Positions 17,868 to 25,278 of a stretch of 64,000 nucleotides of DNA are shown one piece after another. The stretch lies in contig JAGVAP010000115.1 of NCBI GenBank assembly GCA_020060215.1, positions 1 to 64,000 on the forward strand, given 5' to 3'. Every line of letters starts with the position of its first letter. The first letter of the stretch is position 1. The notes beneath the pieces were generated by a model. That model saw only the letters and a program-made list of their open reading frames with translations, was not told where the DNA came from and ran no database searches. Source of the DNA: Deltaproteobacteria bacterium (lineage in GTDB: Bacteria; Desulfobacterota; DSM-4660; Desulfatiglandales; HGW-15). Both the position numbers and the translations under genes were made by a program.

Positions 17868-18200
17868 TCAGGCCGGCTGCCAGCCGGAGGCGTCGCTCGG
17901 ATGAAACGCGCTCCTCCCTGGTCGCCCTTCGATACCTTTGACCAGGTTTCGGGGATTCTCCGCCAGGAACCGGATCAGCTCCAGGATATACCCGTTCAGG
18001 ACCTGCTCGCCCCACCCCAGGCGAACCATTCTGCTGTTGACCTCATCTTCGGAGAGCGATCCGTTTTCGGAGAGGATATTCGTGACATCCTTGATGAATC
18101 TCGGGATCTGCACGAGCAGGATCCCCCTGCGGTTCAGTTTTTCCAGGAGGAGTTCAAAGATGTCGTCCGGGCCGAACGATTGAGCTGCTTCCCTTCGCAT
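17868..18200 (-). CDS. Conserved-looking 110-aa protein of unknown function
   Basis: From ATG 18200, behind AAGGAGGTGCCTC, the frame gives MRREAAQSFG followed by a predicted helical protein with FELLLEKLNRRG, PRFIKDVTNIL, EDEVNSRMVRLGWGEQVLNGYILELI. Codon use and the strong ribosome site support a real gene; a longer frame to 18404 has no start support. It has no membrane segment and no recognised motif; the helical pattern would fit a small adaptor or DNA-binding protein but this is a guess. It is divergent from the response regulator-kinase at 18455, sharing a promoter region with a perfect palindrome. Confidence 0.65.
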   Translation of the reverse strand: MRREAAQSFGPDDIFELLLEKLNRRGILLVQIPRFIKDVTNILSENGSLSEDEVNSRMVRLGWGEQVLNGYILELIRFLAENPRNLVKGIEGRPGRSAFHPSDASGWQPA

Positions 18201-18379
18201 GAGGCACCTCCTTGAGGTTCGCCCCATGTTCCCCAACCCACGCCGTCCTCGTAAATGGGGGTTCTCCTGTATCCGGTCCCGACCGGGGCTGTATTCCCCC
18301 AGGCCCGATCGTTTCTCGTCGGCCCCCGGGCACTTCGGCCGGCGCCGAGGGGGATTTTGGGCGTCGCCCCCTGCGAGAT

Positions 18380-18399
18380 AATACAGGATTACCTGTATT
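18380..18399. promoter_or_regulatory. Perfect 8-bp-arm palindrome in divergent promoter region
   Basis: AATACAGG (18380-18387) and CCTGTATT (18392-18399) are separated by ATTA. The right arm runs into TTGACA (18398-18403), a -35-like hexamer for the plus-strand kinase gene. It is a good operator candidate between 17868-18200 (minus) and 18455-19627 (plus). Confidence 0.45.
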
Positions 18400-18454
18400 G
18401 ACAAGGAATGGACAGGGACGTCACACTGAGTCCCTTTGTTCCAGGAGGGAAGTA

Positions 18455-19627
18455 GTGAATGACGAGGTAATCAATGTCCTTCTGGTCGAGGATGACGAGG
18501 ACGATTTCATCCTGATCAGAGAGCTCCTCTCCAATGTGAGACGAACCAGGTATATCCTCGAATGGGTTCCCACCTATGAGCAGGCCGTGGAAAGGATGGC
18601 CTGCGGAGCGAACCAGGTCTACCTGCTCGATTACCGCCTCGGGGCCCGCAGCGCCATAGACATCCTCAAGGGGATGCAGGAAAAAGGCTGCAACGCCCCC
18701 ATGATTCTCGTCACCGGACATGAAGATTACGACGTCGATTTCGAGGCGATGAGGCTGGGGGCGACGGATTACCTGGTAAAATCCCAGCTCAACGGACCGC
18801 TTCTGGACCGCTCCATCCGCTACGCGCTGGAGCGTTGGAGGGCACAGGAGGCGCTCCGAAAGGCCCATGACGAGCTGGAGCTGAGGGTCCAGGAGCGCAC
18901 GGCGGAGCTCGCAGCCGCCAATGAAGCGCTCGAGAGGAGCACCAGGGAGATCAAGTTCTTCGCCTACACGGTCTCGCATGACCTGAAGAACCCGGCCTTT
19001 GCCATCCATGGCTATGTCAGAAGGATGGCCGAGCTCTTCGGGGAGTCCATGGACCGGACCGGGAAGGAATACTGTCACCGGATCCTGGAATCCGCAGAGC
19101 AACTGGTGGATCTGGTCCAGAAGATCAACACCTATATCTCCGCCAAGGAGGCTCCCCTGAATGTGGAAAGGGTCCCATTGGATGAGCTGTTCGAGCTTGT
19201 CCGGGAGGAATTCAGGGGGGAACTGAACACGCGCGATGTGGTGATGCAGCTGCCGGAGACGGCTCCGGAGATCCTGGCCGACAGGCTTTCCCTGCTTCGG
19301 GTAATGAGAAACCTGGTGGAAAATGCGTTGAAATACGGGGGTGAGGAGTTGAGCAGGGTAGAGATCGACTACAGTGACCAGGGGCTGCACCATGTCATCT
19401 CCGTCAAAGACGACGGGAGGGGACTTCAAGAAGGGGACACCGAGAAGATCTTCGGCCCCTTTTTTCGAAGCAAGTCCTCCAGAGGCGTGGAGGGGGCAGG
19501 GCTCGGGCTGGCGACCGTCAGGGAGATCGCACATCACCATAAGGGTGAAGTATGGATCGAGGAGGGCAACGACAAGGGCGCGACCTTTTCCGTCTCCATA
19601 GCCAAAGGACTGGCCCCATCCACCTGA
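18455..19627 (+). CDS. Response regulator-histidine kinase (REC-HisKA-HATPase)
   Basis: The 390-aa product starts at GTG 18455, five nt behind AGGAGGGA. Domains: receiver (1-125) with acidic pocket EDDEDD and phosphoacceptor D59 in YLLDYRLG, a coiled coil (about 130-165), HisKA with H175 in VSHDLKNPA, and HATPase with VKDDGRG, FGPFFRSK and GAGLGLATV. There is no transmembrane segment, so it is a cytoplasmic kinase driven by phosphotransfer to its own receiver, as in phosphorelays. No partner output gene is next to it. The motif SHDLKNPAFAIHGYV is of the common phytochrome-like HisKA group. Confidence 0.88.
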   Translation: MNDEVINVLLVEDDEDDFILIRELLSNVRRTRYILEWVPTYEQAVERMACGANQVYLLDYRLGARSAIDILKGMQEKGCNAPMILVTGHEDYDVDFEAMRLGATDYLVKSQLNGPLLDRSIRYALERWRAQEALRKAHDELELRVQERTAELAAANEALERSTREIKFFAYTVSHDLKNPAFAIHGYVRRMAELFGESMDRTGKEYCHRILESAEQLVDLVQKINTYISAKEAPLNVERVPLDELFELVREEFRGELNTRDVVMQLPETAPEILADRLSLLRVMRNLVENALKYGGEELSRVEIDYSDQGLHHVISVKDDGRGLQEGDTEKIFGPFFRSKSSRGVEGAGLGLATVREIAHHHKGEVWIEEGNDKGATFSVSIAKGLAPST

Positions 19628-19687
19628 TCGACGGACGCGTCGTTCCGGGCGTCTCGGGAAGCCGGCAGGTCGGGGAGGAGGATCCGG

Positions 19688-19858
19688 TCAGAGCCCTTCC
19701 ATCTGGTGCGGCGCGGGAGAAGCGGGATTCATCTCCGGTGGAGCTGAAGATCTGTAGATGACGTGCACTTCGCACTCTGGAAAGAGGGTCTTCATCAGTT
19801 GTATAAGGGCAAGGGGAGTCTCCTTTTCCGAGCGGCATACCATGAATATCGTCTTCAT
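19688..19858 (-). CDS. 56-aa protein of unknown function
   Basis: Read on the minus strand from ATG 19858, preceded by GAGGAGGAGGCAGG, the frame gives 56 residues starting MKTIFMVCRSEKE and continuing LALIQLMKTLFPECEVHVIYR, then a Pro-rich tail to a TGA at 19688. The very strong ribosome site and the beta-alpha-beta-like hydrophobic pattern support a real gene. I recall similar short proteins beginning MKTIFxVCxxE in deltaproteobacteria, but cannot check. It lies tail to tail with the kinase at 18455-19627. Function unknown. Confidence 0.6.
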   Translation of the reverse strand: MKTIFMVCRSEKETPLALIQLMKTLFPECEVHVIYRSSAPPEMNPASPAPHQMEGL

Positions 19859-20163
19859 CCTGCCTCCTCCTCAAGGGTCACACCCATCTCATCGGCTTAT
19901 ATCACTCAGAAGATTACCGGTATATACAGGCCATACCGTATATGCCGTATGCAAATCCCTACCCATCCCTGCGGCGGTTCAGCCTTCAGTGCGCAGTAGG
20001 GGAGTGCGGGACTTCCCTTTCCGCCCATTTCGGGCTTGGAGAGAAATCTCCGGGCCTATTACAAGAAACCGGAAAAGGAAATACATCCTAAACCCCATTC
20101 ACGGCCGGTTGCCTTTTTCCTGTAGACTGGATGGAAAAGCACGACGCCCCAAGGAGCAGGCCT
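19859..20163. other. Divergent intergenic region, no gene seen
   Basis: These 305 bp separate the 56-aa gene from pfkB-like. An AT-richer patch near 19915-19950 (TATATACAGG, ATACCGTATAT) could hold promoter elements for either side; nothing firmer is visible. Confidence 0.4.
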
Positions 20164-21108
20164 ATGCCCAGGATCTGGACCGTCACCGTGAATCCCGCCG
20201 TGGACAAGAGTTCCGCCGTGGACAATGTCGTGCCGGAGAGGAAGCTTCGCTGCCAGGAGCCCAGGTTCGAACCCGGAGGCGGGGGCCTCAACGTGTCCAG
20301 GGCGATTGCCAAGCTTGGGGGGGAATCCGTGGCGTTCTATCTGGCCGGAGGTCCGCCGGGGCTCCTGCTGGACCGATTGCTGCAGGAGGAGGGGATCTCT
20401 TGTGAATCGATTCGCACAGAAGGCTTTACCCGCGATAACCTGATCGTTTTGGAGAATACGACAGGGCTGCAGTACCGCTTCGGCATGCCGGGGCCGCTCC
20501 TCCGCCAGGCGGAATGGGAGAATCTGCTGGAGAAGCTGATGGGTTGCGGGCCCAAACCGGAGTTCGTGGTGGCCAGCGGGAGCCTGCCCCCGGGTGTGCC
20601 GAAGGATTTCTATGGAAGGATCGCTCGAAAGGTCCGGGAATTCGGGGCCAAGCCGATCGTGGACACCTCCGGGGAACCCCTTGCCCGGGCCGTGGAGGCC
20701 GGACTCTTTCTGATCAAGCCGAACCTGAGGGAACTCGAGGCCCTGACCGGCAAGTCCCTCTCCGGAGAGGAGGAACAGGAGGCGTGGACCAGGAGGATAG
20801 TGGAGGAAGGGGGAAGCGAGATCGTGGTGGTTTCACTCGGCGCGGCGGGTGTTATCGCGGCGTGGAAAGGGGGATGGGAACGGGTGAGGGCACCCACCGT
20901 GCCGATCAGGAGCAAAGTAGGCGCCGGCGACAGCACGGTCGCGGGCATGGTCCTTGGGCTTGAGCGGGGGCTGTCCGTCCCGGATGCCATACGGTTCGGG
21001 GTGGCTGCCGGGGCGGCGGCGGTCATGACGCCGGGGACCGAGCTTTGCCGGCGTGAAGACACGGAGAGCCTGTACCGGAGGATCTCCGCGGAGGTTCAAC
21101 CCGCATGA
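20164..21108 (+). CDS. PfkB-family sugar kinase (6- or 1-phosphofructokinase type)
   Basis: The 314-aa product starts at ATG 20164, 7 nt behind AAGGAG, with IWTVTVNPAVDKSSAVDNV as in PfkB/FruK/LacC. It has the glycine-rich FEPGGGGLNVSRAIAKLGG, ASGSLPPGVP, IVDTSGEPL and the second PfkB signature VGAGDSTVAGMV with the catalytic Asp. It phosphorylates fructose 6-phosphate, fructose 1-phosphate or tagatose 6-phosphate; the exact substrate is open. A small lipoprotein gene overlaps its stop by ATGA (21105-21108), so the two are likely co-translated. Confidence 0.85.
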   Translation: MPRIWTVTVNPAVDKSSAVDNVVPERKLRCQEPRFEPGGGGLNVSRAIAKLGGESVAFYLAGGPPGLLLDRLLQEEGISCESIRTEGFTRDNLIVLENTTGLQYRFGMPGPLLRQAEWENLLEKLMGCGPKPEFVVASGSLPPGVPKDFYGRIARKVREFGAKPIVDTSGEPLARAVEAGLFLIKPNLRELEALTGKSLSGEEEQEAWTRRIVEEGGSEIVVVSLGAAGVIAAWKGGWERVRAPTVPIRSKVGAGDSTVAGMVLGLERGLSVPDAIRFGVAAGAAAVMTPGTELCRREDTESLYRRISAEVQPA

Positions 21109-21335
21109 AAGGATTTGAGAAGATGAGGTCCTGGATCGCCATCGTCGTTCTGATCCTGTTTCTCGCGGCCGGCGCCGCCTGCGAGAGGACCGAGGAGTCG
21201 GGGCCGTATGAGCCCACACCGGCCGAGCCCCTGACCCCTAAGGGCGGCGCCGCAGAGAGCCGGAAAGAGGCCCTGAAGAAAAAGGAGTATCGGGAGGAGA
21301 TGAAGGAACGGTCTTTGAACCGGGAGGATCTCTAG
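21105..21335 (+). CDS. Small predicted lipoprotein
   Basis: A 76-aa product with a lipoprotein signal: WIAIVVLILFLAAGAAC, lipobox AGAAC with the acceptor Cys at residue 26. The mature part is short, charged and Pro/Glu/Lys-rich (EALKKKEYREEMKER), without a recognised domain. Its ATG overlaps the stop of the PfkB-like gene; ATG 21123 is an alternative start that leaves the lipobox intact. Function unknown. Confidence 0.65.
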   Translation: MKGFEKMRSWIAIVVLILFLAAGAACERTEESGPYEPTPAEPLTPKGGAAESRKEALKKKEYREEMKERSLNREDL

Positions 21336-21392
21336 TCTCGGCCCGGTGGTCAGGGCAAGGGCCTGCCTGCTCACTTCCCGGAGAGGTCTTGC

Positions 21393-22409
21393 ATGCCGAG
21401 AAACGCCATGCTCTATCAACTGATGGACGATTCCAGGGTGAGCTGCTATCTCTGCAGTCATCATTGCACCATCGCACCCCAGAAGTTCGGTTTCTGCGGC
21501 ATGCGCGAGAACATGGACGGAGAACTTTATACCCACGCCTATGGAGAGGTCATCGCCGCCAATCCGGACCCCGTGGAGAAGAAGCCCCTCTATCACTTCC
21601 TGCCCGGGACCTTTTCGTTCTCCATTGCCGCCCCCGGCTGCAACTTCCATTGCGGTTTCTGTCAGAACTGGCAGATCTCACAGGTCTCCGAGCACTCTCC
21701 CCGGCTGTCCGAGAAGCAGGAGCTTTCCCCGGCGGAGATCGTTCGGCGAGCGATGGAGCTGGGATGCCGGAGCATCTCCTACACCTACACGGAGCCGACC
21801 ATCTTTTTCGAGTACGCGTTCGAGACGGCCAGGGAGGCCATGGAAAAGGGCCTCTACAATGTGTTCGTGACCAACGGTTTCATGACTCCGGAGGCGTTGA
21901 ACACCATCGAGCCCTACCTGGACGCCTGCAATGTGGACCTGAAGTCCTTTCGAGACGAATTCTATCGGAAGACCTGCAAAGGACGGCTTGAACCCGTCCT
22001 CGAAACCATACGGCTGATGAAGAAGATGGGCATCTGGGTGGAGATCACGACCCTGGTCATCCCGGGACAGAACGACGGTGTTGAAGAGCTGAGCGACATT
22101 GCGCGATTCATTTTTTCGGTGGACCGATCCATCCCGTGGCACATCAGCCGATTCCATCCCGACTATGAATTCGGCTGGGTCGAACCCACCCCTCCGGATG
22201 CACTGAGAAGAGCGCAGGGGATTGGGAAGGAGGCCGGTCTGCACCATGTCTACGTCGGGAATGTGCGCGGCGGGGACAGGAACATCGTCTGCCCGAACTG
22301 CGGGAACACCGTCGTGGCCAGGACGGATACAGCGGTACTGGAAACCCGCATCAAGGAAAACAGGTGCGGTGCCTGTGGGGAGACCGTGCCCGGGATCTTC
22401 GCCGAGTAA
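21393..22409 (+). CDS. amrS: AmmeMemoRadiSam system radical SAM enzyme
   Basis: The 338-aa product has the radical SAM motif C83-x3-C87-x2-C90 (GCNFHCGFCQNW), which is typical of AmrS/PflA-like proteins, an N-terminal Cys set C18, C21, C25 and C35 (CYLCSHHC ... GFCGMREN) and a C-terminal zinc-ribbon-like pair of CxxC motifs (CPNCGN, CGACGE). Length fits AmrS. The substrate is unknown; the family co-occurs with Memo and AMMECR1 proteins, but neither is seen in this window. ATG 21393 follows GGAGAGGTC. It is followed 11 bp later by a periplasmic Met/His-rich protein gene. Confidence 0.9.
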   Translation: MPRNAMLYQLMDDSRVSCYLCSHHCTIAPQKFGFCGMRENMDGELYTHAYGEVIAANPDPVEKKPLYHFLPGTFSFSIAAPGCNFHCGFCQNWQISQVSEHSPRLSEKQELSPAEIVRRAMELGCRSISYTYTEPTIFFEYAFETAREAMEKGLYNVFVTNGFMTPEALNTIEPYLDACNVDLKSFRDEFYRKTCKGRLEPVLETIRLMKKMGIWVEITTLVIPGQNDGVEELSDIARFIFSVDRSIPWHISRFHPDYEFGWVEPTPPDALRRAQGIGKEAGLHHVYVGNVRGGDRNIVCPNCGNTVVARTDTAVLETRIKENRCGACGETVPGIFAE

Positions 22410-22420
22410 AGGAGAAGGAT

Positions 22421-23143
22421 ATGAAAAGATCGGTAATGCTGATTCTGGTAGCCCTTTCTTCCGTTCTGATGCCATTCTTTGCGGGCCGCGCCGAACCGCA
22501 GTCCCGTGGAACGCAGATGGCGTGCCCCATGATGGGGCGTGGAGCGGGTCATGGCGCAAAGATGGGAGGCATGATGGGGCACGGCCGGCCCGCCGGTGCA
22601 CCGGATGGGGCGATGAGAACGGGTCCGGGCATGGGTCTCATGGGGGTTCTTCACCGGTGGGGGACCCTGTTTTTCACCATGAAGGAAGAGCTTGGGATTA
22701 CCGCCCGGCAGATCGATGAGATCCAGCAGGTCCTTATCTCTCACGCGAAGTTCGCCATCCCCAAGCTGGCACAAAGACAGGTCCTCGTCATGGAGGTACA
22801 GGAACAGCTCACGAGCGATTCCCCGGATTGGCAGGGGATCGAGCAGAAGATCCGGGAGCTCGGAACACTGGACGCGGAGATGAACACGGAAGGGGTGAGG
22901 ACCCTGGGGAAGGCGATGGCCGCGCTCGGCCCGGAGCAGCGTTCCAGGATGAAGGAGCTCTTCAGGGCATCCGCCTTTTCCTGGATGCTGGGGACGCAGG
23001 GCCCGAGCGGTGAATCCGGGCACGAGCATGCAGGGGGACCGGGCCATGGGGGCGCGGATCCCGGCCTCGACGGCGGCGCTTCGTTGAAGGAGGACGGTGA
23101 GGACGCGACGGATGCACAAGACCGTCACGATCATTCCGGATAG
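22421..23143 (+). CDS. Periplasmic Met/His/Gly-rich protein, Spy/CpxP/ZraP-like
   Basis: The 240-aa product begins with a signal peptide (MKRSVMLILVALSSVLMPFFAGRA), then a Met-, Gly- and His-rich region (ACPMMGRGAGHG, MGGMMGHG), a helical core (about 80-180: EELGITARQIDEIQQVL, SRMKELFRA) and an acidic His-rich tail ending HDHSG. This resembles small periplasmic metal-responsive chaperones of the Spy/CpxP/ZraP type, which bind metals through Met and His. Start ATG 22421 behind GGAGAAGG. Metal binding is suggested by composition only. Confidence 0.6.
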   Translation: MKRSVMLILVALSSVLMPFFAGRAEPQSRGTQMACPMMGRGAGHGAKMGGMMGHGRPAGAPDGAMRTGPGMGLMGVLHRWGTLFFTMKEELGITARQIDEIQQVLISHAKFAIPKLAQRQVLVMEVQEQLTSDSPDWQGIEQKIRELGTLDAEMNTEGVRTLGKAMAALGPEQRSRMKELFRASAFSWMLGTQGPSGESGHEHAGGPGHGGADPGLDGGASLKEDGEDATDAQDRHDHSG

Positions 23144-23190
23144 ACCGACCGCCCGGAGGGGCTACGTCTTTGGATCACGCTGATCCCTGC

Positions 23191-24072
23191 CTATTCCTTG
23201 GCCCTGTATTTTCGATCGACCGTTTCCTTCTCCACTTCCATGAAGATCTTTCCTCCGCTGAAGACCCGTACGTCGCCCGTGGACTGGCTGATGACGACGG
23301 CCATGGCGTCCGTGAGGGCGGTGACCCCCGCAGCCGCCCGGTGTCGAGCGCCCAATCCCTGAGGCAGGGCCGCCTCTTCGGCCGAAGCCTTGAGGTGGCG
23401 ACCGGCGCTCAGGATCACTCCGTCGTCCCGGATCACGAATGCGCCGTCGATGGTCGAGAACTCGCGGATGGTCTCCTTGAGAAAGGGGTTGAGGATGTTC
23501 CGATCCTCCTCGGGGACTCCCTGGAAGGGGTTGAGGACCATCTGGCTCGAGAGGTCCATGACCTTTTCATGCTCCCCGAGGACAAAGATCGTGCCTATGG
23601 GCCGCCCCTCTTTACCCTCCTCGGCAAGCTCGAGGGCGATTGCGAGGAGCCGATCAAAGACGTGCGGAAAGCTCATCCTCTTGGTAATCCCCAAATTCCC
23701 TGCGGACAAGACCCCGAACTCCCGCCCGACATCCACCACCCTGAGGCTCTCCAGGATCCCATGGCGCCTCGACCCGGAAAGGCAGACCAGCCGATCATCG
23801 CTGCGGATCATGCCGCCGGAGAGCGCGAGGATGGTCGCCACCTTGATCTGGCTGAGCGGAGAGAGCTCGACTGGGGGGATCCGGACAAGGCGGCCCGAAA
23901 CGGCCTGGTTTTCGGAGAGCTCGGCCACGATATCCTCGGTTCTGGCCGCAAGGATGAACTTCTCGTCCCCCATGAGGATGTCGAGGCTTTTCCTGGACCT
24001 GATCACGTCCACGTAGACCAGGACGGCAACGGCCCCGATCTCCCCCGCCAGTTCCCTGGCGTGCGAGATCAT
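23191..24072 (-). CDS. Diadenylate cyclase (CdaZ/DacZ-like, c-di-AMP synthesis)
   Basis: Makes cyclic di-AMP from two ATP. The 293-aa product has an N-terminal domain like the C-terminal alpha/beta domain of pyruvate kinase (about 1-125) and a C-terminal DAC domain with the two catalytic motifs DGA (residues 209-211) and RHR (243-245, GARHRAAAG), as in CdaZ/DacZ-type cyclases. No membrane segment is present. The ATG at 24072 has no ribosome site; the frame stays open upstream with plausible coding sequence to a CTG at 24135 that follows AGAAGGGAG, so a non-canonical start is possible. c-di-AMP in Desulfobacterota is poorly studied; targets are not in the window. Confidence 0.85.
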   Translation of the reverse strand: MISHARELAGEIGAVAVLVYVDVIRSRKSLDILMGDEKFILAARTEDIVAELSENQAVSGRLVRIPPVELSPLSQIKVATILALSGGMIRSDDRLVCLSGSRRHGILESLRVVDVGREFGVLSAGNLGITKRMSFPHVFDRLLAIALELAEEGKEGRPIGTIFVLGEHEKVMDLSSQMVLNPFQGVPEEDRNILNPFLKETIREFSTIDGAFVIRDDGVILSAGRHLKASAEEAALPQGLGARHRAAAGVTALTDAMAVVISQSTGDVRVFSGGKIFMEVEKETVDRKYRAKE

Positions 24073-24273
24073 GCAATCGTTCAGGACTTCGGCAGTGACA
24101 CGTCTGACCTTATCTGTAGATCCTGTCCCTTCCAGCGCCCGTCTCCCTTCTCATGGGGCCCACCCCTGCTCGTGCGGCTTCAGGACCGGAAGCAAGGCCC
24201 CCCTTCTCGTTCCGTACTCCGCACGTGACAATGGTTTCGATTCCTCCTGCGTCGAGGCTGCGCAGTCCATCAA

Positions 24274-24729
24274 TTACCACCCGGGGCGCCTGGTGCCGAA
24301 AGGGCTGTAGAACGGCGAGGAGAATCCCGGAGTCGATCTCCCGTAAAACCGGCTGTAGCGGTCAGAGAAGAATGGATCCCTCTTGAACTTTCCGGATGGA
24401 CCGAATGGCCTGTAGCCGTAGCGATAGTAGCCGAACTTCTTGGGGTAGCCGAACTGGTGTGGGTAAACCCCCCTTTTTCCGAACTTGTTGTATCCGTATC
24501 TGTCGAAGCCGCGTCTTCCAGGCTTTCCGACGGCAAAGGTTCCGCTGGACCTGAAACGGATCGAGAACGCGGCCGATGCAGGGGTGATCCCCTCGGCTCC
24601 TGAAAAGGTTCTCTCCAGCAGGTGTGACCGGGCAACAGGGCGCTCTTCCGGCTGATACTCCGACCATGCCCGCGCGGGGGACACCCACGCCAGAACGGTC
24701 AGGACAATGGGCACGAATATTTTGGTCAT
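24274..24729 (-). CDS. Secreted Gly/Tyr/Arg-rich low-complexity protein
   Basis: A 151-aa product with a signal peptide (MTKIFVPIVLTVLAWVSPARA, cleavage after ARA) and a mature part dominated by Tyr, Phe, Gly, Arg and Pro (FDRYGYNKFGKRG, FGYYRYGYRPFG). No enzyme motif. Such repetitive aromatic/basic secreted proteins may be surface or matrix proteins; I cannot name a family. It is preceded by GGGAGGTGGAAG on the minus strand, a good ribosome site. Confidence 0.6.
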   Translation of the reverse strand: MTKIFVPIVLTVLAWVSPARAWSEYQPEERPVARSHLLERTFSGAEGITPASAAFSIRFRSSGTFAVGKPGRRGFDRYGYNKFGKRGVYPHQFGYPKKFGYYRYGYRPFGPSGKFKRDPFFSDRYSRFYGRSTPGFSSPFYSPFGTRRPGW

Positions 24730-25278
24730 CTTCCACCTCCCTCATAATGAGTCTAATCACGGGTGATGGAAGATAGAAGGCAAGAAATGGGGGCTGAATG
24801 ATGGAGCAGTGGAACAATGGTTCGAAACGAGTGAAGTCATTATCCAGGCGAGTACGATATCTCCCGTCCATGATTTTCCCCAAGATTTCAAAAGCCGATC
24901 TGGCCTTTCTCGTCATCCCCCGGTGAAAACCCGCATCCAGTATTTCCAGGCCGTGGCAGGACACCTCACAGTTGCACAAAAACAAGGCAATGTCGTCTTC
25001 GCAAGTGCGGTGGCTGCACGGATTGTGGAGGAATCTTGTCGGTAATGAACAGCGAGCATGGCCCCTCTCGATCCCACTGCCGGTGAATTCCTGTAGGATG
25101 GGTGGACCCCGGCCGTTCTATTAGCCGGGGGAAACCCATCGGTCTTGAGGGTTGCGGCATGTTCAGTCGCTCAAGTTGATGGGTTTCGCTGCGCTCCACC
25201 CATCCTGCGAAGCTACCCGATTCTGCAACGCCAGGGGACATCTGGACTCCGGTTTCAGGCTTTCCGCCGACACCGGTC
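24730..25278. other. Intergenic region with a long hairpin repeat, no gene seen
   Basis: 549 bp without a supported gene. It holds the large inverted repeat at 25091-25209 and a TGGAGCAGTGGAACAATGG motif near 24800 related to the repeats at 8590 and 10544. An open minus-strand frame through the repeat encodes the spurious GWVERSETH string typical of translated repeats. Confidence 0.5.
25091..25209. repeat. Large palindromic element (TAGGATGGGTGGA family)
   Basis: Outer arms TAGGATGGGTGGA and TCCACCCATCCTG and inner arms GAAACCCATC and GATGGGTTTC are nested around a 35-40-nt centre. This is the widespread intergenic element whose translation gives GWVERSETH. It looks like a non-autonomous (MITE/REP-type) element. 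Confidence 0.7.

Noticed and set aside
20262..20275. GGTTCGAACC, tRNA T-loop-like
   Set aside because: It lies in frame within the PfkB gene (RFEPGG) and no acceptor or anticodon stems are around it.
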